Source: Halobaculum magnesiiphilum
GTDB lineage: Archaea; Halobacteriota; Halobacteria; Halobacteriales; Haloferacaceae
Assembly: GCF_019823105.1 (NCBI RefSeq)
Contig: NZ_CP081958.1
Span: forward strand, 1,364,001-1,428,000
Direction: 5' to 3'
DNA length: 64,000 nt
Shown: positions 16,837 through 24,188 of the stretch, in pieces
How the letters are laid out: the number at the start of each line of letters is the position of its first letter
Position numbering within the stretch: the stretch's first letter is position 1
Made by a program: the position numbers and the translations under genes
The notes under the pieces: generated by a model
Databases searched by the model: none
Told to the model about the DNA's origin: nothing
The model's input: only the letters and a program-made list of their open reading frames with translations

Positions 16837-17063
16837 AGGCGTTGGAGGGCAGTTTCACGTATAGGGCTTCCGAGAGAGTCCGTGCCGTGGTTCCCGCGGA
16901 ATCGGGAGACTGCGACGGCCCGGCGCCGGTTCGCCGTCGGAGCCGTCGAACGGCCGGATCGCGGGTTCCAGTCGAAGCGATCCCGTCCGGATCCCATGTG
17001 AACGGGCGACACAGAGGCCCTCCGGTAGAAACGCGTTTCAGTCGGCGCGGCCCAGCGCTCGTA

Positions 17064-18263
17064 ATGAGCTACACGATCGGTCTCGTCGGCAAGCCGTCCG
17101 TCGGGAAATCGAGCTTCTTCAACGCGGCGACGATGAACGACGTACCCGAAGGGGCGTATCCCTTCACCACCATCGACCCCAGCGTCGGCGAGGCGTACGT
17201 CGGCGTCGACTGCCCGGCCCCGGAGTTCGAGGAGACGTGCGAGCCGAACCACGGCTTCTGCCGCGAGGGCACCCGGTTCGTCCCGGTGAAGCTCGTCGAC
17301 GTGGCCGGCCTCATCCCCGGGGCCCACGAGGGGAAGGGCCTCGGAAACCAGTTCCTCTCGGACCTCAACGAGGCGGACGTGCTCGTCCACGTCGTCGACT
17401 TCTCCGGGGAGACGGACATCGAGGGCGAGCCGACCGAGGGACACGACCCCCGCGAGGACATCGACTTCCTGGAGAACGAACTCGACCAGTGGTACCTCGA
17501 CATCCTGGAGAAGGGCATCGAGAAGTTCGAGTCGATGTACCAAGGCCCGAACCCCGGCGACGAGGTCGGCGTCGAGGAGGTGCTCGCCGAGCAGATGAGC
17601 GCGTTCCGGACGAACAAAGACGAGATCAAGCAGGTCGTCCTGTCGCTCGATCTCGAGCTTGCCCCCGAGACGTGGGACGACGAGAACCGGTTCGATCTGG
17701 CCCGCGAGATCCGCAAGCGCACGAAGCCGATGGTGATCGCGGCCAACAAGATGGACACGCCCGCCGCCCGCGGCAACTACGAGGCGATCACGAGCGACCC
17801 CGAGTACGAACACCTCACGGTCGTCCCCGCCAGCGCGCACGCGGAGGGGTCGCTGAAGAAGGCCGACGAGGCCGGGGTCGTCGACTACACCCCCGGCGAC
17901 GACGACTTCGAGATCGTCGGCGACGTGAGCGACGAGCAGGCGCGGGGGTTGGAGACCATCCGCGAGTTCGTCGCCGAGTACGGCGGCACCGGCGTCCAGG
18001 CGGTGATCGAGGCGGCGCTGTTCGACGAACTCGACGCGAAGGCCGTCTTCCCCGGCAGCGCCAGCGGTAGCTGGAGCAAGGGCCCCTTCCGCGACTGCTT
18101 CGTCCTGCCGGACCACGCGACTGCCGAGGACTTCGCGTACACGCTCCACTCGGACATCGGCGACGGCTTCCTCCACGGGATCGACTGCCGGAGCGGCCGC
18201 CAGGTCGGCGCCGACTCGGTGCTGGAGCACCGCGACGTGGTCGAGATCGTCACGACCGGGTGA
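17064..18263 (+). CDS. ychF: redox-regulated OBG/YchF-family GTPase/ATPase
   Basis: A 399-residue archaeal YchF/OBG-like P-loop NTPase. The G1 loop is GKPSVGKS (9-16), switch II is VDVAGLIPGAHEGKGLGNQF and G4 is NKMD. A coiled or helical insert (about 130-200) includes LENELDQWYLDIL, and a C-terminal TGS domain (FRDCFVLPDHATAEDFAYTLHSD) follows. YchF proteins associate with ribosomes and hydrolyse ATP as well as GTP. The TATA-like AAACGCGTTT lies about 27 bases before ATG 17064. Length and domain order are canonical for archaea. Confidence 0.93.
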   Translation: MSYTIGLVGKPSVGKSSFFNAATMNDVPEGAYPFTTIDPSVGEAYVGVDCPAPEFEETCEPNHGFCREGTRFVPVKLVDVAGLIPGAHEGKGLGNQFLSDLNEADVLVHVVDFSGETDIEGEPTEGHDPREDIDFLENELDQWYLDILEKGIEKFESMYQGPNPGDEVGVEEVLAEQMSAFRTNKDEIKQVVLSLDLELAPETWDDENRFDLAREIRKRTKPMVIAANKMDTPAARGNYEAITSDPEYEHLTVVPASAHAEGSLKKADEAGVVDYTPGDDDFEIVGDVSDEQARGLETIREFVAEYGGTGVQAVIEAALFDELDAKAVFPGSASGSWSKGPFRDCFVLPDHATAEDFAYTLHSDIGDGFLHGIDCRSGRQVGADSVLEHRDVVEIVTTG

Positions 18264-18493
18264 GGCCGGACCGCCGGACCGCCGGACCTCGCACGCTCGA
18301 CTGCCGGGGAGAAGGCCGAGGAGACGAGCGTGCGTACGATCGGCTTACTCGGCGTTCGCCGCGATCGATCGAGGATCGACCGAGCTTACCGAGCGCACGC
18401 GTGCGGACGCGTGTGCACGGGCGGACGCCGAACGGCCGTGCTCGGGCTCGGGGACGCCGCTCGCGTAATCGCGGCGTGTGTGTTCTGCTCCGC

Positions 18494-18504
18494 TCCATAA
18501 CAAA
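18494..18504 (+). promoter_or_regulatory. TCCATAACAAA promoter element of the first DUF4397 gene
   Basis: TCCATAACAAA starts 39 bases upstream of ATG 18533. The identical 11-mer lies 40 bases upstream of the second DUF4397 gene (19883-19893). The AT-rich core could be the TATA box, with transcription starting about 10 bases before the ATG. Confidence 0.55.
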
Positions 18505-18532
18505 GCGACAGCCGGCGGACGTGTCGGCCTGC

Positions 18533-19696
18533 ATGACTCGACGAACGGTGTCACGACGACAGCTCACAGCGGCGCTCGGCGCGGCGGTCGGCGTCGGACT
18601 CGCCGGCTGCGGCGCGGGCACGAACAACACGACGAACGCGACCGACGGGACGGTGGGCACGGTCGAGGAGGGAACCGACGAGGAGACGCCGGCGGAGGAA
18701 ACCGAGGCCGAGGAAACCGAGACTGCCGAGCCGCCGGAGGAAGTCGACGACCCGGCCGGCGCGGTCGAGGAGGGGATGGCGGTCGTCCGCATCGCGCATC
18801 TCTCGCCGGACGCGCCGAACGTCGACGTGTCCGTGGCGGGGTCGGAGATCCTCGCCGACGTGGCCTACGGCTCCGTGAGCGGCTACTACGCGCTCGAGCC
18901 GGGGACGTACCCGGTGTCGGTGACCGCCGCCGGCGAGGAGGAGGCGGTGTTCGAGCAGGAGGTCGAGTTCGACAACGGCGCGTTCACAGTCGCCGCCTTC
19001 GGCGAAGTCTCCGGGCAGAACCAGGAGTTCTCGGTGACGCCGCTGGAGGACCGCATCGAGGCGCCCGGCGACGACACCGCCGCGGTGCGCGTGGTCCACG
19101 CCTCGCCCGACGCGCCGCCCGTCAGCGTCGGCGTCGCCGACGGGGACACGCTCGTCGAGCGCGTCGCGTTCGGCGAGGCCAGCGACTACGCGGAGGTGCC
19201 CGCGGGATCGTATTCCCTCGAGGTCGCCGCCGCGGAGGGCGCCGGGGCCGAAACGGAAACCGGGACCGAGGACGGCACCGAGACGGGAACCGAGAACGGC
19301 ACCGAGACGGAGACCGAAACCGCGACCGGCACGCCTGCCGACACGGTGACGGAATCGGCGGAAACCGAAACGGAATCCGCGGCCACCGGAACGGCGACCG
19401 ACGACGGACCGGTCGCGACCGTCGACGTGTCGCTCACGGGCGGAACGGTGTCCTCGGCGTTCGCGACCGGGTATCTGACCCCGGACGGCGAGGCGGCCGA
19501 CGCCCCGTTCGAGGTGCTGCTCACGGTCGACGCAGGCGCCGTCGAGACGGAACCGGGAACGCCCGAGGGAACGGAGAACGGAACGGAAACAGGAACGGAG
19601 ACCGGCACCGAGGTCGGAACGGAGACCGGCACCGAAACGGGCGCCGGAACGGACACGGAGGCGGGCACCGAAACCGGTACCGAGGACCCTGCCTGA
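18533..19696 (+). CDS. Tat-exported DUF4397 lipoprotein with Gly-Thr-Glu repeat linkers
   Basis: A 387-residue cell-surface protein. The N-terminus TRRTVSRRQLTAALGAAVGVGLAGC is a Tat signal with lipobox, then a Glu/Thr-rich spacer follows. Two DUF4397 domains follow: the first (about 82-170) begins VRIAHLSPDAPNVDVSV, and the second (about 180-310) begins VRVVHASPDAPPVSVGV and is interrupted by a long GTE/TET linker (about 240-290). The C-terminus is another Gly-Thr-Glu tandem repeat. DUF4397 domains are beta-sandwich modules of surface proteins. The protein has a paralog immediately downstream with the same promoter motif. The function is unknown, probably adhesion or cell-envelope structure. 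Confidence 0.85.
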   Translation: MTRRTVSRRQLTAALGAAVGVGLAGCGAGTNNTTNATDGTVGTVEEGTDEETPAEETEAEETETAEPPEEVDDPAGAVEEGMAVVRIAHLSPDAPNVDVSVAGSEILADVAYGSVSGYYALEPGTYPVSVTAAGEEEAVFEQEVEFDNGAFTVAAFGEVSGQNQEFSVTPLEDRIEAPGDDTAAVRVVHASPDAPPVSVGVADGDTLVERVAFGEASDYAEVPAGSYSLEVAAAEGAGAETETGTEDGTETGTENGTETETETATGTPADTVTESAETETESAATGTATDDGPVATVDVSLTGGTVSSAFATGYLTPDGEAADAPFEVLLTVDAGAVETEPGTPEGTENGTETGTETGTEVGTETGTETGAGTDTEAGTETGTEDPA

Positions 19697-19882
19697 CCCC
19701 GGAAACGGAACGCCGGCTGACGCCCTCGCTCCTCGAAACGACTCGTTTCCTCTCGAACGTCGAGCGTACCCGTAGCCGTCGATACGGCCGTCGCCGGCGA
19801 CCGCCGTTCCGGCCCTCAAGAGTACGACGCCGTTACACGGCGACGGCGAACACCGGCGGATCGAGCGGCTCGTTCGCGTCGG

Positions 19883-19893
19883 TCCATAACAAA
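19883..19893 (+). promoter_or_regulatory. TCCATAACAAA promoter element of the second DUF4397 gene
   Basis: An identical copy of the element at 18494-18504, 40 bases upstream of ATG 19923, suggesting coordinated expression of the two paralogs rather than simple readthrough. Confidence 0.55.
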
Positions 19894-19922
19894 CCACCAT
19901 ACCGACGTGTCACCCGAACGCG

Positions 19923-20831
19923 ATGCGCGACCCACCAACCAAAACACTCGCGGTAGCGTTCGTGATACTTCTCGCCGGGAGCGTCGTCGTCAGCGGGGCG
20001 ACCTTCGGCGGACCGGCCGCCGCGGCGCCGGCGTTGCAACAACAGCAACTACAGGCCGACGGGCCGTCGACGCAGGAGACCTCGTACCTCCGCGTCGTCC
20101 ACGCCTCGGCCGACGCGCCCGCCGTCGACGTGGCGCTCGACAACGAGACCGTCGTCAGCGGAATCGAACTCGGCGAAGCAAGCGACTACCTCGCGATCGC
20201 CGCCGGCGACCACCGGCTGACGATCACCGCCGCCGAAACCGGCGACGTGGTGTACGACGCGAACGTCAGCGTCGAGGCGCGGTCGGTGACGACGATCGCC
20301 GCAAGCGGCGAGATCGGCGAGAACGCGAGCCAGCCGTTCGCGCCGCTGTTCATCCGCGACGACGCGCTCCAGCCCGCGGAGGGTGAGGCGGCCGTCGCGG
20401 TGGCACACCTCTCGCCCGACGCGCCGGCCGTCGACATCACCGTCGAGGGGAGCGACACCGTCATCGCCGACAACGTCTCCTACGCGGGCGTGTCCGACTA
20501 CGTGAGCGTCCCCGCGGGCGACTACACGCTCGAGATCCGTGAGGCGACCGCCGACAACGACGGGGACGTCGTCACAACCGTCGACGTGTCGCTGGAGAAC
20601 GGCTCGGCGTACACCGGCTACGCGGTCGGCTACCTCGAGGCGGAGAACGACAGCGAGCCGGAGTTCCAGGTCTCGCTCGTCGAGGACGCGACGAAGTCGG
20701 TGACACTCCCGAGCGTCGCCAACGAGGAGGACGAGGAGATCAACGAGACGGAGACGCCGATGAACGAGACGGAAACGCCGACGGACGAGACTGAGACGCC
20801 GGAGGCGACCCCGACGGAGGCACCCGAGTAA
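19923..20831 (+). CDS. secreted DUF4397 protein
   Basis: A 302-residue paralog of the upstream gene. It has a Sec-type signal (hydrophobic TLAVAFVILLAGSVVVSGA at residues 8-26) rather than Tat and no lipobox. Two DUF4397 domains start at LRVVHASADAPAVDVAL (about 56) and VAVAHLSPDAPAVDITV (about 158). The C-terminus is a Glu-Thr-Pro tandem repeat (INETETPMNETETPTDETETP) without a transmembrane anchor, so it is probably released or attached through glycosylation. A gap of 226 bases and its own promoter element separate it from the first paralog. The different export routes suggest complementary locations. Confidence 0.85.
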   Translation: MRDPPTKTLAVAFVILLAGSVVVSGATFGGPAAAAPALQQQQLQADGPSTQETSYLRVVHASADAPAVDVALDNETVVSGIELGEASDYLAIAAGDHRLTITAAETGDVVYDANVSVEARSVTTIAASGEIGENASQPFAPLFIRDDALQPAEGEAAVAVAHLSPDAPAVDITVEGSDTVIADNVSYAGVSDYVSVPAGDYTLEIREATADNDGDVVTTVDVSLENGSAYTGYAVGYLEAENDSEPEFQVSLVEDATKSVTLPSVANEEDEEINETETPMNETETPTDETETPEATPTEAPE

Positions 20832-21042
20832 CGCACGGACCGTTCGCGGCGCTCAGTAGTACACAGCGGGACGAACGAGAACGAGAGCGACGGCGGCACC
20901 GTCGAACGCCGCACGCCGGTCGCTCTCGACGCTTCCGTTCTCCGATAAGTTACCGGAACGGAGGCGTCGCTGTGGAGTCAGTTGCGTCGGTGAAGAATCG
21001 GAATCACAGTGATGTCGCCGTCAGGCGACGGTGTGAACCTAA

Positions 21043-21237
21043 TTATGCGCGGACGACGTTCGTCGCGCGCGGGCCCTTGGGGGCCTGTTCGATGTCGAAC
21101 TCGATCTCGGTCCCTTCCGTCAGATCCTCGCCGCCGACATCCTCCATGTGGAAGAACACGTCGTCGTCGGAGTCCTCAGTCGTAATGAAACCGTAGCCGC
21201 CAGTGTCGTTGAAGAAATCAACCTTACCGTTTGCCAT
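21043..21237 (-). CDS. cspA: cold-shock domain protein
   Basis: A 64-residue CspA-type protein. RNP-1 appears as GGYGFITTED, RNP-2 as DVFFHMEDV, and the OB-fold ends with APKGPRATNVVRA. It binds single-stranded nucleic acid as an RNA chaperone. The ATG at 21237 has a TATA-like CTTATCC about 27-33 bases upstream, so the mRNA is nearly leaderless. The upstream 417-base region is unusually AT-rich for this window and holds a perfect 18-bp palindrome. Confidence 0.95.
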   Translation of the reverse strand: MANGKVDFFNDTGGYGFITTEDSDDDVFFHMEDVGGEDLTEGTEIEFDIEQAPKGPRATNVVRA

Positions 21238-21654
21238 TGCAACTAAACGAATGACCGTCGACCGGATAAGGGTTCCGCATTTGTCCTCCGAATAGATTTC
21301 TTTCCGGACAATTATTCTGCGACAACCGATTTCTGTGGTCATTCGACCATGCATGGTCGATTGTGTGGGAGTACGGTGCCCGATCCGTCACAACGAGGAA
21401 TCGATCCCCGTGATCCGGAGGTATCGAGGTCGTGTGGGTCGGTACCGCCCGATCCGTGGTTTCGTGTCTCACAGTTTTTGTCGTCGGATCCGTGGTCCAG
21501 CCGTGTGGTATGAGCGGGAAGCCCGCAGTTCGGATATGTCGTCTCGGCTTGCGAGTCCGTGGATGGGGATATGTCTTTGAAGCCACATCTCGAAGTGGGA
21601 ACGAACGCGTGTTTCGACCAACGATATCTCCGATAGCGGCCACCCCCGTCAGCC
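21238..21654. other. AT-richer intergenic region between cspA and a membrane gene
   Basis: This 417-base spacer is clearly poorer in GC than its neighbours and carries no coding pattern that I trust. It contains the cspA promoter (about 21264-21270) and the 18-bp palindrome at 21343-21360. The downstream membrane gene's promoter should lie near 21625. Confidence 0.5.
21343..21360. promoter_or_regulatory. 18-bp perfect palindrome upstream of cspA
   Basis: TCGACCATGCATGGTCGA is self-complementary over 18 bases with no spacer, about 105 bases upstream of the cspA start. A dimeric regulator site is the simplest reading; a chance palindrome of this length is unlikely. Confidence 0.4.
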
Positions 21655-22656
21655 ATGAGTGACGACGTGAGTACGGCGAGTTCGGTTCGGAGCATCGACG
21701 GGCCCGTGGAACGGGCGATGCACTGGCTCGTTCTCGGAGGCAATCGCATCGCAGTGTCGGGAGTTCTCGTCGCGGCTATCGTGGCCTTCTTTTTCCCGTT
21801 GGCCCAGTTCGGGGTTCTGGCCATCGGTCCAGGTAGCGCCGCAGCGTCGGCCTTCGCGAGCGGACTCATCTCCGGAACGGTGACGCTCGTGACGATCGCC
21901 TTGTCCATCAATCAGCTCGTCCTCTCGCGCGTGTTCGGCTCCCCGAACGAACTGTCCGACCAGTTGAGCGGCACGCGCGACCTCCGCCGCCGCGTCCGTG
22001 ACCACGCCGGCGAATCGTCCGCTCCGAACGACCCGGCGGAGTTCCTCGAGCTGGTGGCCGAGACGCTCACCGAGCGCGCGAACCGCCTCGGTTCGGCGTT
22101 CGAACACTCCGGCGGCGACCGACCGCACGAGGTGGAAGCGTACGCCGAGGGGATCGCCGCCTACGGGGAGAGCATCACCGCGAAGATCGAGAGCCAGACG
22201 GCCATCGTGAACGTACTGGAGGTCGTTCTGGGGACCGAATACGCACAGAACATGACCGCGACGGAGCACCTCCGGAACGAGCACGGCGACCGTCTCTCCG
22301 ACGAGGCCGAGGCGGAACTCGACGCGATCGACGACCTGCTGGGTGCCATCGCGATCACGCGCCAGTTCTTCAAGACGCTCTCGCTCCAGCAGGACTTCGC
22401 TCGACTCTCCCGCGTGGTCGCCTACAGCGGTCTCGTCGCCCTCGCTGCCAGCATCGCGATGGCGCTCATTTACCTCCCCGACTCCGTCACCGTTCCGGCC
22501 CAGTATCTGCCGCTCGTGTTCAGTCTCGGTATCGGGGTCATCGTCACCCCGCTCGCCGTGTTCATCGCGTACGTGTTCCGGGCGGCCACGATCGCTCGCC
22601 ATACCGTGTCGGTCGGGCCCTTCGTCCCGCCCGAGGAACGATCCGACACCGGGTGA
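21655..22656 (+). CDS. haloarchaeal four-helix membrane protein, paralog of 4980-5984
   Basis: A 333-residue membrane protein with helices at about 32-55, 65-90, 255-280 and 290-312 and a large soluble segment between. It shares with the first copy the blocks SGTVTLVTIALSINQLVLSR, QFFKTLSLQQDFARLSRVVAY and FRAATIARHTVSVGPF. The middle segment is divergent. GC content is lower than in neighbouring genes, which may reflect acquisition or relaxed codon choice. The function is unknown. An ATG start is used; TATA signals upstream are not obvious. Confidence 0.7.
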   Translation: MSDDVSTASSVRSIDGPVERAMHWLVLGGNRIAVSGVLVAAIVAFFFPLAQFGVLAIGPGSAAASAFASGLISGTVTLVTIALSINQLVLSRVFGSPNELSDQLSGTRDLRRRVRDHAGESSAPNDPAEFLELVAETLTERANRLGSAFEHSGGDRPHEVEAYAEGIAAYGESITAKIESQTAIVNVLEVVLGTEYAQNMTATEHLRNEHGDRLSDEAEAELDAIDDLLGAIAITRQFFKTLSLQQDFARLSRVVAYSGLVALAASIAMALIYLPDSVTVPAQYLPLVFSLGIGVIVTPLAVFIAYVFRAATIARHTVSVGPFVPPEERSDTG

Positions 22657-22943
22657 CGCAGTCCGTCGGTGCGGGACCGGTGTTCGGCGATCCCATTTCC
22701 CTCTCGAAAGGCGGGTCGATCGAGAGCCCGTTCGACGCACTCGCGCGTCGATACCGGTTCGTGCGGGTAGAACACCCTGGTGCGTCCCTGTCTACTGTGG
22801 CAGCTCGGCTCTCTCCGAGAACGTCTCTACCGTCAAAGACGGCGGCCTCGGCACTCAAGACACACAATCTATCCATAGTGAATGTGTCTAGCGGCTCTAT
22901 CGAGGCCGCTCGTTCCGCAATCGATGAATCCGACGCAAGCCGG

Positions 22944-23057
22944 TCACGCGTGAAACCGCTCTCCACAGCTTCGACACGTGACCCAGCCACCCGAAACCTT
23001 CTGCTCCTCCTCGCAGTGTGGACACGTCGTCCAAGATGAACCAGCGTGATGGGACAT
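22944..23057 (-). CDS. 37-residue micro zinc-ribbon protein
   Basis: An ATG-initiated 37-codon reading frame (minus strand) encoding two CxxC knuckles: TTCPHCEEE, a 13-residue span containing VSGGWVTCRSC, and a terminal GERFHA. Four Cys spaced as in rubredoxin-like zinc ribbons in so short a protein argue that it is real. A TATA-like TTTATCA (23081-23087 on the opposite strand) lies 24-30 bases upstream of the start, giving a leaderless message. Similar small zinc-finger proteins are known in Haloferax. The function here is unknown. The 287 bases to its left hold nothing that I recognise. Confidence 0.7.
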   Translation of the reverse strand: MSHHAGSSWTTCPHCEEEQKVSGGWVTCRSCGERFHA

Positions 23058-23156
23058 AGGAGAACCGACGTTCTATTGAATGATAAACGACATCCAACCG
23101 GATCGGAAGTGAAGCGTGGCGACCGAGAAGTTACGCATCAGAGAATCGGCATGCAA

Positions 23157-23626
23157 TCAAGTTTCGTCCAGTAGTTCGATGCCACGTTCGACGACAGCTT
23201 CGGTCACGAAGAGACTCGTCTCACGCTGGAGTGCTCGCATCCGCGATGCCGCTTCGTCTCTGTCGAACAACCCGCGTCCGTAACCGAGCGCGATGACGCC
23301 GAGAGAACCGCGTACTTCGACGCCCGCGTCGGATGCCGCCTTTCGGGCGGCGAAGTCGTCGGTCAGGAGAACGATTCCCCGCTCATCAGCGACCGCGATC
23401 GCGGCGCGTTCTCCGGCGTCCAGTTCTTCAGTGCCGACTCGGCGTTCATCGGCTTCGACGAGGTCGTACGGGAGGTCGGCCAATCCGTCCGGAAACCACC
23501 GGCGTCAACCTCCTCGTACACCGTCTCTGGAACGAGGAGTACGTCGAACGTCGCGAGCAGTTCGAGCGAATCGATCTCGGCGAGGTGGATGAGCGGTCCC
23601 GCGTCCGATACGGCCGCAAGCGTCAC
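23157..23626 (-). pseudogene. PIN-domain toxin (DUF3368-type VapC), frameshifted
   Basis: The N-terminal part (GTG 23626; VSDAGPLIHLAEIDSLELLA with the first catalytic Asp, then VPETVYEEVDAGGF) and the C-terminal part (LADLPYDLVEADE, ELDAGERAAIAVADE, VLLTDDFAARKAA, GSLGVIALGYGRGLFD) lie in different frames. Adding one base within 23491-23495 joins them into a complete DUF3368 PIN domain. The residues for the acidic active site are preserved on both sides, so the break is recent or a sequencing error. The start overlaps the stop of the antitoxin gene (GTGA), the classic TA operon arrangement. Confidence 0.75.
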
Positions 23627-23874
23627 GCGTTCAGGCCCCAGTCGACGTCTTCCTCGACGACCTCACGCTCGCGCTCCGCTCGCTCCACTTTCGTCCGGCC
23701 GACGTGCTCGATGGCTTCCTCGCGGTCGATCTCGCCGTCGAGGTACTGTGCGAGGATGAGGTCTTCCCACAGGTCTCCGAGCCCTCGTTCGAGAGCCCGC
23801 TCGAACACCTCGGACTCGGGAAGGCCCCGGGCTTCGGCGATCGCTCGAACCCGGTCGGAAATTTCGGCGGCCAT
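23623..23874 (-). CDS. UPF0175-type antitoxin
   Basis: An 83-residue helical protein: EISDRVRAIAEARGLPESEVFERALERGLGDLWEDL, then an EIDREEAIEHVGRTKVERAEREREVVEEDVDWGL tail. UPF0175 proteins are DNA-binding antitoxins paired with DUF3368 PIN toxins. An earlier ATG at 23901 is open, but a TATA-like GGATTTATGG ends around 23898-23907, about 27 bases before ATG 23874, so the shorter leaderless form is preferred. It overlaps the toxin start by 4 bases. Confidence 0.75.
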   Translation of the reverse strand: MAAEISDRVRAIAEARGLPESEVFERALERGLGDLWEDLILAQYLDGEIDREEAIEHVGRTKVERAEREREVVEEDVDWGLNA

Positions 23875-24188
23875 AGCGTGGTATCTCTCGGCGACGCCCA
23901 TAAATCCGTATCCGACCGACCGGTCGAAGCGGGTTCGGAACCGTCCGGGGACGCTGTCCATCCAACCGTAGTCCGGGTACCCCTGAAGAACGCAGTCCCG
24001 TCGAGTTCGAAGGCCTCGGCACTCATAGGGCTCGTCGTCGCGCCGGTGCCACCCGGGCTCGGAGCGGTCGCCTCGTCATCGGCCACCCGCCACTACCCCG
24101 TCGCGACGCAAGTGCGTTTCTCCTGCCGGCCGACGAGCCGCTCCCGCGACGACGCCGCGGCCGTCGAACAGTTATCCCCCTCGAACCC

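Noticed and set aside
19250-19690. Short repeats in the DUF4397 gene as a possible CRISPR array
   Set aside because: The repeats are in-frame Gly-Thr-Glu codons of variable spacing inside a coding sequence, without fixed-length spacers or cas genes.
21224-21643. A minus-strand frame across the cspA upstream region
   Set aside because: It overlaps the cspA start out of frame, lacks a haloarchaeal acidic composition and has no recognisable features; better read as promoter region.
22897-23097. A 66-codon minus-strand frame overlapping the micro zinc ribbon
   Set aside because: The shifted frame with two CxxC motifs and a well-placed TATA is more convincing; this frame has no motif.
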